Assembly: GCA_946811695.1 (NCBI GenBank) | Contig: OX328125.1 | Span: 97,441,710-97,505,709, forward strand | Direction of reading: 5' to 3' | DNA: 64,000 bases | From: Gonocerus acuteangulatus | Lineage: Eukaryota; Arthropoda; Insecta; Hemiptera; Coreidae | Position numbers and translations under genes: made by a program | The notes under the pieces: generated by a model | What the model was told of the DNA's origin: nothing | The model's database searches: none | What the model saw: only the letters and a program-made list of their open reading frames with translations | Shown: in pieces, positions 57,201 through 64,000 of the stretch | Layout: each line of letters starts with the position of its first letter | Numbering within the stretch: position 1 is the first letter of the stretch

Positions 57201-58658
57201 CTGCCCAATGAAAAGCTAACAAGGATTGTTCAGAGCTTGAGTTCGATCATAAACCACCAAGTCGCAGCTCCAGAAAACACTACTGAAATGCCTATTGAAA
57301 GTGTACTTCCTTGGATTATTCTTTCTTATATTTTAAGATAGTAAGTTTACAAAATAGTTATTTCTGCCTGAGTGTTTAATATCTCAATATAAAGGCAGTA
57401 ATATCTCTTATTTGAAGGATTACTATCTGTTAATCCTTGTTACTCAGTGGCATTAAACCAATACCTTAAAGAAATTGAGGTTTTATAATTCCTTGCTATG
57501 CCAAAATAAGCAACTCTTTATTATGAGATTATTATAATCTGAAAAAAAACTATTTACAAATTAAATTTTAAGTTTAATACTAACTAGTGCATGCAACATG
57601 AAAGTCCATAGTCTCCTATTTATAATAGAAAAATGAATCAATATTTTTCAAATCTGTATTTCAGGCATGTTTATATAAGCCTAAAAATACAAAACAAATA
57701 TTTTTTTCACTGAAAGGAGATCATTGACTGTTGGGAATGTGAAGATAGAATTTGTCAAGATTCGGTTGTGGTATCTTAATAAAACTACATTTTTTATAAG
57801 AAAATGAGTTTTATTTTTTACCGACGTCTCGGCTTGAAATTGAAGCCTTCATCAGGGCAATAACAAGCAGAATGTGCAATAATTTTCAAAACATTTTTTT
57901 TTTATTTTTCAAAAATTTAATAACGGTTACAGATTGAGGAGTTGACTATTTGTTTATGTTTTTAAGATGGACAATTAACTAGTGCCTCCAATTTCCAATC
58001 TGTCAATTCAAAATTTCAATTTTTGCTTGCTAACAATGTTTTCAAGTTACATAGTTACAATTTTTAAGGAATATTAATTTTTACTAAAAATTAACATGAA
58101 GAAACCTGATTACGAGGTCATTATATTTTAATCTTTAAAAAAACTGTTTTACTTTACTTGAAAATGCTATTAGGAAGCTTCAGTTAATATTTTTATTTGC
58201 TCAGTTTAAAATTGAAGTCCTTAGTTAGTTTTCCATTTTAAAAACCATATATAGGTCTGGCAGCTTTGAGGCAAAGCTCAAACGTCTCATGAACTGCTTT
58301 GTTCGTTATATCCTCATGATTCCCAGAGACTCCCATATGTCACATTTGTACCACAAGTTGAATTGGCTATTCCCTGTTTATTCTCACCAATACTTCCTCC
58401 GCTCAGTCCTTTATTAAGTCATTCTATCCCGAAGACCAAACTACATTTTACATGCGAAAATGGTTTTATTATATCACATGTAAAATGTAGTTTTATTAAG
58501 AAATAAAGATCAAACCCTGACAATTCCTACCCTCACATCGTCAACGATCTCCTCTCAATGATTTAATTTTATATTTCAAACTGTTTTGTCTTGATTTTGT
58601 CAAATTCAAAATTATTCCAAATGGACATGTGTCATGGAATAAGAATAACATTTTTCAT

Positions 58659-58706
<48 letters not shown>

Positions 58707-61700
58707 CTACCACAGAAATTCAAAAGGTTCCATTTATGCAAATTATTAAAGTTGAGATACTATCAATTAATCCTGAATGACCTTCTATCAGTGAAGTAAA
58801 ACAAAAATTAATGACAAAGAAAAAAAATCAAAGAACTATTACATTTTACAATCAGATCTAATCCAGCAACTTATTCTTAATAATGTCTTGATAGTGACTA
58901 AATAGTTAATAAATTTACTATAATTACAAATATTAAAATAGCAATACTGAAAAAGATGAAACATATTTGTCAAATAACTTCATGCAACTGATAATTTAAC
59001 TTACGTTTGGTTTTAGTGATGAGGAACAATCTGGAAAAGTTTCAAAAATTGTTAAAGAAGATGAAGAAGAGGAATTGCCATCGTACATTCAAATATTATT
59101 TCAGGGCCATGAATATCTTGGAAGGTAATTATTACACATTCTTTCTTATTAATTCTTTTCAGAAAAAGAATGTAGTGAAATGAAGTAATATTATCACATT
59201 TCAAAGCTGGAGATTATCTGTATTCTGTTATAATGGTTGAATAAATCTGAATTCAGAGTAGTTCCTAATAGCCTAAGATCGTGGGTTCGATTCCCACTTG
59301 TGGTAATGGCATTCTTTCAAAAAAAGAAAAGGCATCAGCCCTATCTTGGCTAGAAAAGGGTGGTAGTCTATAGATAACCTGTCCTAAAATTTGTTGCCAA
59401 TAATAAATGGACGTTAAATATATATATATATATATATTAACTATTAAGTTAAAAAGCCAGCTGTTGTATAAACAGTAAAACATTCAAAAATAAAAAATAA
59501 ATAAAAAAATAAAAACGTTAACTTTCCTATATTAATAAATTTATTGTTGAATTGTGCAGGAGATCTTGGTGTTGTTTTGACGAAGGGGCTCTTCTCTTCC
59601 ACACACTAGATGCTCTTTATCCTTTTACTCAGAACCTTCCACCGGAGAGCCAAAATCTCTTGAATGTAAATCAACAAGTCGACCAGATATTTTATTGCCT
59701 CTATGGTATTCAGAAGAAAAACAAGGTAACTTAAAACTCCTATTTATGGACCTGATGATTTTGTTACGATATGGTTGGGGAGGGATAGGAAAATACATTA
59801 GAAAAATAAACAAACCAATAATGGATCTTGTTTATAAAGTCAAATTATAAATTTGATCTTACAGGAAAACCATTTCTGGTGAAGGTAATTACTATGGGAT
59901 ATTTGTTATACAATGTAACAGGGGATAAATGTTGAAGTCCCCAGAAAATTCATCATCTTATTATGATTCCGTTCTTCTTCCTTTTTTTATTTAAAAAAAA
60001 CAGTTAATAATTTGTTTTGATATTTCATAAAAACTTAAAACCTCCTGGAAAAACATCTCGATGAAAAGTGAGATTTACGCATTACAATGCAAACTGGCAG
60101 TAGCCAACTCTAAGCAAAAATTACATGATTCACCTCCTTGACTTATGTTCATTCTAAAGGTATCCTCTTATTATAAACAACAAATAATACGAGGTTGGGG
60201 TAAAAAGTTTACGGCCTGACCAAGAAAAACAATGTTTTTAAATTTTTATTTTTGCTTTATTTTTCAACATAATCTCCATCAACACTGATACATTTCTCAT
60301 AACGGTGTTCTAATTTAGTTATACCAGTTTTAAAGATAAATTCGTCAAGCTCCTCAAAATACTGATTTACAGCTTCGATAACTTCTTCGTTGCTCGTAAA
60401 TCTTTTACCGTCATGCCATTTTTCGAGGTTAGAAAACAGGTAATAGTCGCTGGGGGCTAAGTCTGGAGAGTAGGGAGGATGCGGCATCAATTCAAACTTC
60501 AATTCTTGGATTTTGGACATGGCAACAATCGACGAATGCGCTGGTGCGTTATCGTGATGATACAGCATTTTTTTCTTCGCCAAATGAGGTCGTTTAATTT
60601 GCACCTCATGCTTCAAACTTTGCAATAACTCTGCGTAGTATTGACCAGTGATAGTCTTACCCTTTTCAAGGTAATCAATGAATACAATTCCTCTCACATC
60701 CCAAAAAACAGTAGCCATAACCTTGTTTGCCGATAAAATGGTTTTTGACTTCTTTGGAGTTGGTTCCCCTTTTCCAAGCCACTGTTTTACTGTTCCTTCT
60801 TTTCAGGAGTGTAGTGGTGGACCCAAGTCCCATCAGCAGATATGAATCAACGCAAAAATTCATTTGGATTATGCTTATACAGCGGCAGAAATGTTTTTTC
60901 GAATCAGTTTTTGGTCAAGCACTATCTCGTGCACTTTCAACCTGCGGTCTTCCAACACTATTTGATGGATTTTCTCAATCATTTCTGAAGTTGTGACCTC
61001 AACGGGCCGTCCTGAGCGAGGCTCGTCAGAGATGCTCACACGACCCATTTTAAATTCTGAAACCCACTGCTCAATAGTTGAATATGATGGGGAAAAGTCT
61101 CCTAGTGTTGAATCCATCTCTTCTTTTATTTGTTTTGGTATAAAACCTTTCAAATAAAAGTAATTAATGACAGCACGTTTTTCCATTTTCATGAAAACAA
61201 CGGAAGCGTCTCGCGCAATGTGCTCTCAAACACAAACTAATGAAGCGATTTGGCTGAAACTGTTCATACAAGCTTGGTAGGAACGGTACCGTAGGACGCC
61301 GCTCCAAAAGTTGGCCTAGTGGCGCCATCTCTTGGTCAGGCCTGAACCTTTTCACCCCACCCTCGTACTTCTAATTTTTAATTACTGTATTTCTTTAAAA
61401 AAATCAACCAATTAAAAACTGAGGCAAACAGGATGGTCACAATCTTATAATAATTCACAAGATGGTATACACAAGGTGACTTGATTTTTTAGAAAATGGA
61501 GGATCTGGGTTCAAATCCCCTGCCTGGCGAGTTAATTTTTTTTAAAAATAAAGATTTTAAAAATACGTAATTGGTAGTGTATACTGTCAAGTGGTTTAAT
61601 TAATGTGGTACTGTTAAGATTGTTTTAAATTGCTTTAATCTTTTTCAATTGTTAGCATTAAAATTAAATTTACTGACAGAACATTCAATAAGTAATATCT

Positions 61701-63960
61701 TACTTTTACCATTTTATTATAGATAAGAAATTTGCAAGATCACAAGGTGCTTGGCTTAGCTCTTACTTGGAACCGAGCTCAGCAGGTGTTTACTTTCACT
61801 CGCCCTCGAGAACTGCCTTCATACGACTCCGTTGGAAAGTGTTGTATGACTGCCGACAACGAGGCTCTCTTCTTAAAACTTATAAAGCATGTTCCCGACA
61901 ATTGTAATCCAAGTAGGTATTTTGCACACTTTTAAAGAAAATTATATGATTTAATTCTGATTATTATTAGTTTTTCACGAATTTATTCTATCAAAATTTA
62001 CATTTGATCTTTGAATAACATTTAATAAGCTTTAATAAAATTTTCCTCGTAAATTATAAAAAAAAAAGAAAAAAAAAAAAAAAAAAATCATATCCGAAAG
62101 TTTCAATGGCCAGAGGGGCAGCTGCAGGAATCTGATTCTTGACCATACAGTACACTAGAGAGACGATCAGAAATATGCTCTGGCTGGCTCCCTTCTCCCT
62201 TCACAGGCACTTGAATAAAGGCTGGTAAGGCCTGGGAACTTCTTCTAATATATTTTATATTTTATTGTTAATTACCAAAAACTCTACTCAGCTATTTGCA
62301 TGAAACTTATATAGATATACAGGGTTACTGGTAAGTTGACCCACATCCTTCAAGAGGTGATAGTTTAGGTCACAACAAACAATTTTAAGCCCATATTGCC
62401 TTATCCAAAAGTTACCTGTTTCCAAGATATTTAATATTTTAGGCTTTTCTTAAGGACAGTGACTGTTGCTTCAGTTTTAGGTATTTTTTTATTTATTTAT
62501 AACATTTGAGCTGGAAGTTTTTATTGTTTTTGTATTAGGGACATTCAGAATCAACTATTAATTAAATAAAAATTAATAATAATTAATAATAAATAATAAT
62601 TAATAATAATAATAATTAATAATAATTAAGGGCAACGGATAGTACGACCCAATAACTATAATTTACATTACTGCTTTTCCTAAAACCTGTAACTTCAACT
62701 CCATCTCTCTTAAAAAAAATATTAATAGCTATTCCTGCATGTTATACTAAAAACATCTCTGTTTATTTAGCTACACAAAAAGGTATAACAGTCAGGTAAA
62801 ATGTTTAAAATTCTTAGAAAAAAAGTGTGTAAACACGTAAGCGGAAGGTAATTTAAGTTGCACTTAACACAATAAAATTTCCTGACAGCTGAAAAGCAAT
62901 ATTGTTAAAAGCGAGGTAAGGTGGCATTGTGATAGTGTATTAGGAATAATGGCGGTCATATAGACCATGAACTTTAATTTAATAATAAAATATTCTTAAT
63001 AAATTTTTGTTTTGTTTTTTTTTAATGATTTCTTTAATTTTTTTTAGGATGCATTTCTCTTTAGTGTTTCTCTCAGTTTTTATAAGTTTTTTCTGAGAAT
63101 TATAAACATTTTACCTGGCTATTACCCCTATTTTATTAGCTTAATAAACAGAGATGTTTTTAGTGGAAATAGCAGGAATAGCTTCTAACATTTTTTTTTT
63201 TTTTTTTTAAGAGAGACAGGTTTTAGGAAAAACAGTCATGTAAATTTTAGTTATTTGGCCATACCATCCGTTGTACCGTAAAAATTTGATATTTTTATTT
63301 AATTAATAGTTGATTCTGAATATCCCTAATACAAAAACAATAAAAACTTTCAGCTCAAATGTTAGAAATAAAAAAAAATACCTAAAACCTAAGGAACAGT
63401 GACTGTTATTAAGAAAAGCCTAAAATATTAAATATATTTTGATTAAATATCTTGGAAATGGGTAACTTTTGGATAAGGCAATATGGGCTTAAAATTATTT
63501 GTTTTGACCTAAACTATCACCTCGCGAAGGATGTGGGTCTACTTACCAGTAGTAACCCTGTATACCAAAGAACCTAGTTAGATAATTACAAAGGATTCTC
63601 TCCAGGGACCAAACAAAGGTATTTGCCAAAAACCCTCCGTACGTATTTGAACGGATTATATGTAGATATTTGTCAAGGCCCTTGTGTAGACATATATACT
63701 AAGAAACATACCTTTGAATTTGGCAATTACTAAAAAAGCTAATTACTCATTGCTAATCTGCTTCTCCTCCCTAGCAATTATAAAGTAATGACATTTTATT
63801 TAATATTTATATGTTATTTTTAGGTCGCTTACTTAGCCAAATGAATAAATATATTGATGGAGAACTGGATGAAGTACCTAGAAATGATTGTCCTCTTCCT
63901 TACGAAATTGCTGACATATACTTCCTCCTTGCTCATTTCTATTACAAAGCCAAGTCTTGG
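38651..63960 (+). CDS. CABIN1: CABIN1 homologue, N-terminal ~997 residues (continues beyond window)
   Basis: Twenty coding exons join in one frame without a stop: 38651-38740, 38827-38940, 39831-39965, 40040-40141, 42179-42387, 43354-43579, 45398-45536, 45611-45752, 46690-46830, 46898-47095, 48566-48712, 54301-54460, 55627-55736, 55819-55996, 56932-57082, 57193-57340, 59017-59124, 59560-59725, 61723-61912, 63824-63960. Total 2991 nt. CABIN1 is a TPR-rich nuclear scaffold that binds calcineurin and MEF2 and is a subunit of the HIRA/UBN/ASF1 histone H3.3 chaperone complex. Recognisable blocks: the first TPRs ([38 protein letters not shown]), KRRSARVR at 356-363, SVLPWII at 784-790, and RRSWCC at 833-838. 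Vertebrate CABIN1 is about 2200 residues, so roughly the second half lies to the right. Only intron 7 is non-GT (GC-AG). Start chosen because FKALNS, an acidic stretch and TKEA follow it as in known family members. Confidence 0.93.
38827..38940 (+). CDS. CABIN1: CABIN1 coding exon 2
   Basis: Residues 31-68, first TPR helix pair ([20 protein letters not shown]). Donor GTAAGA. Confidence 0.93.
39236..39375 (-). mobile_element. Degenerate SINE family 2 copy in intron 2
   Basis: Minus-strand order TTAAAGTGCCAACATTCCATG, GGTTGTGGATTTGATTC (shortened) and GGGATGGTGAC followed by a T/A run resembles the head and B-box region of SINE2, heavily diverged. Confidence 0.45.
39802..39830 (+). other. CABIN1: T26-CAG splice acceptor
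   Basis: A pure run of 26 T runs straight into CAG at the exon 3 boundary, so a length-variable homopolymer forms the polypyrimidine tract. Confidence 0.8.
39831..39965 (+). CDS. CABIN1: CABIN1 coding exon 3
   Basis: Residues 69-113; [13 protein letters not shown] then [12 protein letters not shown], a TPR. Confidence 0.92.
40040..40141 (+). CDS. CABIN1: CABIN1 coding exon 4
   Basis: Residues 114-147; [20 protein letters not shown], the best conserved TPR of the N-terminus. Donor GTTTGT. Confidence 0.94.
40206..41111 (+). pseudogene. 5'-truncated LINE (RT tail plus RNase H) in CABIN1 intron 4
   Basis: Frames read [35 protein letters not shown] and [10 protein letters not shown] (RT thumb region of I/R1/Jockey-like LINEs). 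Then come [16 protein letters not shown] and [15 protein letters not shown] (RNase H with its catalytic D and E). A deletion follows, then [17 protein letters not shown] (terminal zinc-knuckle-like module). The frame is broken at least three times. The A/T-rich 3' tail AATTAAAATAAAATAAAT precedes TATTTGCAGA, also present at about 40196-40205, so that is the likely target duplication. The insertion begins only 64 bases after the exon 4 donor. Confidence 0.85.
41112..42178. other. CABIN1: Rest of CABIN1 intron 4
   Basis: Holds a (TA)n run at 41700-41748 and a T-run at 41829-41843. No other feature recognised. Confidence 0.4.
41700..41748. repeat. (TA)n microsatellite
   Basis: Pure TA run. Confidence 0.95.
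42179..42387 (+). CDS. CABIN1: CABIN1 coding exon 5
   Basis: Residues 148-217; [19 protein letters not shown] and [13 protein letters not shown] match the second conserved TPR block of the family. Ends phase 2. Confidence 0.94.
42850..43025. repeat. Compound microsatellite (CT)n(TA)n(CATA)n
   Basis: CT units (42850-42878), TA units (42879-42932) and about 21 CATA/TACA tetranucleotide units, in one array in CABIN1 intron 5. Confidence 0.95.
43354..43579 (+). CDS. CABIN1: CABIN1 coding exon 6
   Basis: Residues 217-292. Acidic stretch then [19 protein letters not shown] and [15 protein letters not shown]. Donor GTTATA is weak (no purine at +3 to +5 as usual), but the frame and next exon fit. 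Confidence 0.88.
43607..44568 (+). mobile_element. TTAA-flanked piggyBac-like MITE with subterminal repeats
   Basis: TTAA at both ends (43607-43610, 44565-44568). Left end CCCTTTCTCTACCGTTGAC, right end reverse complement CCCTTTCCTTATGC. Inside the left 270 bases, GTTGACTT..TA.AGCAGTC-type units recur four times, and AAGTC-AAGGAAAACGG units twice. CCCTTT ends on TTAA are the piggyBac hallmark. No transposase. It lies 27 bases beyond the exon 6 donor. Confidence 0.75.
44779..45216. mobile_element. Second TTAA-flanked element in intron 6
   Basis: TTAA at 44779-44782 and 45213-45216. Ends CACTTTCAAGACCG and (reverse) TACGTTCGGGCCCAG are only partly similar. The interior repeats GTGGGCCCGCTG / GCTGGGCCCAGAG / GCTGGGCCCGAACG. 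Plausible but weaker than the neighbouring MITE. Confidence 0.4.
45217..45345 (+). mobile_element. Degenerate SINE family 2 copy
   Basis: AACTGTGGGTTCGATG (B box), CCTAGGTAGAAAAGAGTGATAAC and AATGGACATTAAAAATA keep the order of the SINE2 3' half. Confidence 0.5.
45398..45536 (+). CDS. CABIN1: CABIN1 coding exon 7
   Basis: Residues 293-338 plus one base. Very acidic ([26 protein letters not shown]). Reading on meets TAA at about 45576, so the exon must end before it; the best donor is AACAAG/GCAAAT. Confidence 0.8.
45611..45752 (+). CDS. CABIN1: CABIN1 coding exon 8
   Basis: Residues 339-386. [11 protein letters not shown] then [15 protein letters not shown] corresponds to the family's basic KRRSARVR motif and following helix. 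Acceptor TTCTAG, donor GTAAGT. Confidence 0.92.
46690..46830 (+). CDS. CABIN1: CABIN1 coding exon 9
   Basis: Residues 386-433, [18 protein letters not shown], then a Lys/Glu-rich linker. Donor GTAAGC. Confidence 0.88.
46898..47095 (+). CDS. CABIN1: CABIN1 coding exon 10
   Basis: Residues 433-499; [15 protein letters not shown] and [17 protein letters not shown], aligning with the conserved helical region before the second TPR group. Confidence 0.92.
47144..47365 (+). mobile_element. SINE family 2 (SINE2c) behind a long T-run
   Basis: A pure T-run of about 53 bases precedes GGAGGCCGAGTGGCCATGAG, the SINE2 head, with B box GGTTCGATTCCC and body through CCTCTAGATAACCCGTCCC. The head-side T-run is unusual for a plus-oriented SINE and may be the tail of an earlier, oppositely oriented insertion. 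Confidence 0.8.
47366..48565. other. CABIN1: Rest of CABIN1 intron 10
   Basis: Contains an inverted pair, CCGGAAGAACAATGACGTAA (48051-48070) and TTACGTCACTGTTCTTCCA (48371-48389), about 30 bp per arm and 350 bp overall, a possible small MITE. Nothing else recognised. Confidence 0.4.
48566..48712 (+). CDS. CABIN1: CABIN1 coding exon 11
   Basis: Residues 499-548; [20 protein letters not shown]. Donor GTAAGT. Confidence 0.92.
49350..49804 (+). repeat. Hairpin repeat H, copy 1
   Basis: Flank CATAAATGTGAAATAGAGGC...AAGACACTTCAACT. Then a hairpin with arms 49661-49714 and 49749-49803 (ATATCACTTACCTCAACCAG / CTGGTTGAGGAAAGTGATAT) around a 34-base loop reading AGTTTTCTCTCTAAACATAA. Confidence 0.85.
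50030..50765 (-). mobile_element. Helitron-like repeat family W, copy 2
   Basis: Three successive units of GGTCAAAATCGGTCAAACGG-type wording with ACAGACAGACAGCTG, then TTCATTTGATACCCCACATC, TTTTTCCTTTAATAACA and GATGAGTCAGTGAGTGAGTC. It is a near duplicate of 52020-52810. Its outer end resembles the 5' end region of Helitron A in reverse. Confidence 0.55.
50757..51204 (+). repeat. Hairpin repeat H, copy 2
   Basis: Same flank order as copy 1. The left arm (51007-51077) has lost about 14 bases (CTCAACCAGGTATATTC region); right arm 51109-51200. The loop reads TTTTTTTTGTGCCGAAATTA, the reverse complement of the copy 1 loop. Confidence 0.85.
51208..51296. repeat. (TA)n microsatellite
   Basis: TA run with TAAATA interruptions, at the centre of the inverted pair of hairpin repeats. 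Confidence 0.95.
51297..51440 (-). repeat. Repeat with hairpin end, copy 2
   Basis: Reverse complement of 4998-5136, including GGGAGGAACCGCGCTAACAA at its outer end. Confidence 0.8.
51435..51912 (-). repeat. Hairpin repeat H, copy 3 (inverted)
   Basis: Hairpin arms at 51435-51515 and 51549-51640. The flank GTTGAAGTGTCTTTACT ... GGCCTCTATTTCACATTTATG is the reverse complement of the copy 1 and 2 flanks. Copies 2 and 3 thus form an inverted pair with arms of roughly 440 bp. Confidence 0.85.
52020..52810 (-). mobile_element. Helitron-like repeat family W, copy 3
   Basis: Same order as copy 2 and ends in (GTGA)n at 52783-52806. Directly followed by the 230-bp tandem units, which may be the 3' end of a neighbouring element. 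Confidence 0.55.
52811..53270 (+). repeat. Two tandem 230-bp units ending in hairpin + CTAG
   Basis: 52811-53040 and 53041-53270, closely similar. Each starts TAAATCCC.ATTTTCGATCG and ends CTTAGGCCGGAACTTGGCCT, then GGCGCACTACCGTGCGCCTAGA (given as stem GGCGCA, loop CTACCG, stem TGCGCC, then TAGA). The GC hairpin just before CTAG resembles a Helitron 3' terminus, here in tandem. Confidence 0.8.
54002..54206 (+). mobile_element. tRNA-derived SINE, family 2 (SINE2d)
   Basis: Complete head to tail. TAAAGGAG occurs at both boundaries (53994-54001 and about 54207-54214), a likely short target duplication. It lies about 90 bases upstream of exon 12. Confidence 0.85.
54301..54460 (+). CDS. CABIN1: CABIN1 coding exon 12
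   Basis: Residues 548-601; [20 protein letters not shown] matches the conserved family TPR VVRVYWLKARFLALQGD. Donor GTATGT. Confidence 0.94.
54461..55626. other. CABIN1: CABIN1 intron 12
   Basis: No repeat or gene recognised. A short tandem GTACATGTAA occurs near 54520-54545. Confidence 0.4.
55627..55736 (+). CDS. CABIN1: CABIN1 coding exon 13
   Basis: Residues 602-638; [23 protein letters not shown] corresponds to the family's RLPNLHND...LKSL region (divided here). Ends phase 2. Confidence 0.9.
55819..55996 (+). CDS. CABIN1: CABIN1 coding exon 14
   Basis: Residues 638-697; [21 protein letters not shown] and [17 protein letters not shown]. Donor GTAATT. Confidence 0.92.
55997..56931. other. 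CABIN1: CABIN1 intron 14
   Basis: Contains an inverted pair around 56562-56690: CCTCCTAAATTACAAATCTG and a loosely complementary CAAATTTGTAATCAAGAGG, with AAAGATTTTTTGTCCCTC. Possible small MITE. A-run at 56263-56280. Confidence 0.35.
56932..57082 (+). CDS. CABIN1: CABIN1 coding exon 15
   Basis: Residues 698-747 plus one base. The first of two tandem TATTTGTAAG/TATTTGTAAA sites is used as donor (57083), because the joined sequence SSIFKALP then matches the family. Confidence 0.88.
57193..57340 (+). CDS. CABIN1: CABIN1 coding exon 16
   Basis: Residues 748-797; ends in the invariant [12 protein letters not shown]. Donor GTAAGT. Confidence 0.94.
57775..58500 (-). mobile_element. Penelope-like / LINE relic with hammerhead-like motif
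   Basis: On the minus strand near 57870-57830: CCCTGATGAAGGC, a small stem-loop, AAGCCGAGACGTCGG. The CTGATGA ... GAAAC core of hammerhead ribozymes is present except GAAA reads GAGA. Such motifs are known in terminal repeats of Penelope-like elements. Separately, plus-strand 58255-58420 reads [18 protein letters not shown] and [19 protein letters not shown], like the post-RT region of LINEs. Whether these belong together is uncertain. Confidence 0.4.
58660..58706. repeat. Poly(T) run
   Basis: 46-base T-run in intron 16, probably the tail of an old retroposon that is no longer recognisable. Confidence 0.9.
59017..59124 (+). CDS. CABIN1: CABIN1 coding exon 17
   Basis: Residues 797-833; acidic EDEEEEL, then [11 protein letters not shown]. 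The last base pairs with exon 18 to give RRSWCC. Confidence 0.92.
59250..59437 (+). mobile_element. SINE family 2 (5'-truncated) with (TA)n tail
   Basis: Starts within the tRNA head (CCTAAGATCGTGGGTTCGATTCC), keeps the body and ATAAATGGACGTTAAA, then a TATATA run. Confidence 0.8.
59560..59725 (+). CDS. CABIN1: CABIN1 coding exon 18
   Basis: Residues 833-888; [20 protein letters not shown] and [14 protein letters not shown], both highly conserved in the family. Confidence 0.95.
60190..61365 (-). mobile_element. Mariner element, both ends, inactivated
   Basis: Terminal inverted repeats of about 36 bp (CGAGGTTGGGGTAAAAAG at left; reverse complement CGAGGGTGGGGTGAAAAG at right) sit between TA dinucleotides. 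The minus-strand transposase is broken. An N-terminal frame (61192-60875) has the helix-turn-helix ([17 protein letters not shown]) and [11 protein letters not shown] linker. The C-terminal frame (60718-60257) reads [20 protein letters not shown] and YHHDNAPAH, then [16 protein letters not shown], with 34 residues between the two Asp, i.e. D34D. A deletion after LKVHEIV removes the second helix-turn-helix, and frameshifts follow. It is antisense in CABIN1 intron 18. Confidence 0.93.
60257..61192 (-). pseudogene. Mariner transposase, deleted and frameshifted
   Basis: Extends from the ATG after the inverted repeat to a TAA following GDYVEK, the standard mariner C-terminus. The first catalytic Asp region survives as ADGTWVHHY in a shifted frame. 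At least one deletion and two frameshifts mean no active enzyme. Confidence 0.9.
61455..61560 (+). repeat. tRNA-like B-box fragment
   Basis: GGGTTCAAATCCCCTGCC resembles a tRNA T-arm/B box followed by a T-run, with no matching acceptor or anticodon arm; likely a SINE scrap. Confidence 0.3.
61723..61912 (+). CDS. CABIN1: CABIN1 coding exon 19
   Basis: Residues 889-952; [20 protein letters not shown] and [19 protein letters not shown] match the family segment ending FDSYKTSTVSAD. Donor GTAGGT. Confidence 0.93.
62055..62240 (-). mobile_element. SINE family 3 fragment
   Basis: An A-rich run (62059-62087) then CAATGGCCAGAGGGGCAG, AATCTGATTCTTGACCATAC and AGTACACTAGAGAGACGATC, the reverse complement of the 3' half of 34633-34925. 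Confidence 0.6.
62320..63560. mobile_element. Long-TIR element (~460-bp arms) in intron 19
   Basis: Left arm CAGGGTTACTGGTAAGTTGA ... TAAAAACATCTCTGTTTATT; right arm is its reverse complement (AATAAACAGAGATGTTTTTA ... AGTAACCCTG), with about 330 bp between. TATA flanks both sides (62316-62319, 63561-63564). No transposase frame. An AATAAT-rich simple stretch at 62570-62630 is present only in the left arm. It is likely non-autonomous; the TA-rich target and CAGGGT ends suggest Tc1/mariner-like, but this is not proved. Confidence 0.88.
63824..63960 (+). CDS. CABIN1: CABIN1 coding exon 20 (last in window)
   Basis: Residues 952-997; [19 protein letters not shown] corresponds to the family TPR ELYYLLADYHFKNKE. 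Donor GTAAGT at 63961; the gene continues to the right. Confidence 0.94.
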
Positions 63961-64000
63961 GTAAGTTTGTTTTTTCAGAAACATTTTAAGTATTATAGTC

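Overview
The window is a stretch of an animal nuclear genome, most likely an arthropod. It is AT-rich, its genes are split by spliceosomal introns, and it is packed with mariner, hAT, TTAA-type (piggyBac-like), Helitron, tRNA-SINE and non-LTR retrotransposon debris plus long (TA)n runs. The species cannot be fixed from the sequence alone.

Three protein-coding genes can be supported. (1) ARL6IP4/SRp25-like, a single-exon 172-residue SR-type nuclear protein at 24087-24605 (+). (2) DTWD2-like tRNA-uridine aminocarboxypropyltransferase, four coding exons and 247 residues, 35867 down to 31730 (-). (3) The N-terminal half of a CABIN1 homologue (calcineurin-binding protein and HIRA-complex TPR protein), 20 coding exons from 38651 to 63960 (+). 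These join in frame to 997 codons, and the gene runs off the right edge. DTWD2 and CABIN1 lie head to head, with start codons 2.8 kb apart, so that interval should hold their promoters.

Layout. 1-1558: 85-bp satellite array with a partial 255-bp higher-order structure. 1.6-23.8 kb: no host gene recognised, only nested mobile elements (a complete Helitron inside a small MITE, a hAT MITE with a perfect 8-bp target duplication, LINE remnants, foldback elements, long TA runs). 24.1-24.6 kb: ARL6IP4. 24.6-31.6 kb: intergenic, with Tc1/mariner and RTE-like relics and SINEs. 31.7-35.9 kb: DTWD2, with a second Helitron of the same family in its last intron. 35.9-38.6 kb: shared upstream interval. 38.7-64.0 kb: CABIN1, whose introns hold a 5'-truncated LINE, TTAA-flanked MITEs, Helitron-like and hairpin repeats, SINEs, a decayed mariner with both ends, and a 1.24-kb long-TIR element.

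The three genes do not form a pathway: they act in splicing/nuclear speckles, cytosolic tRNA modification and chromatin assembly. No operon, CRISPR array, functional tRNA or rRNA gene was seen. The most informative structures are the satellite higher-order pattern, a Helitron whose empty target site is preserved elsewhere in the window, hairpin repeats whose loop is flipped between copies, and an apparent GC-AG intron in CABIN1.
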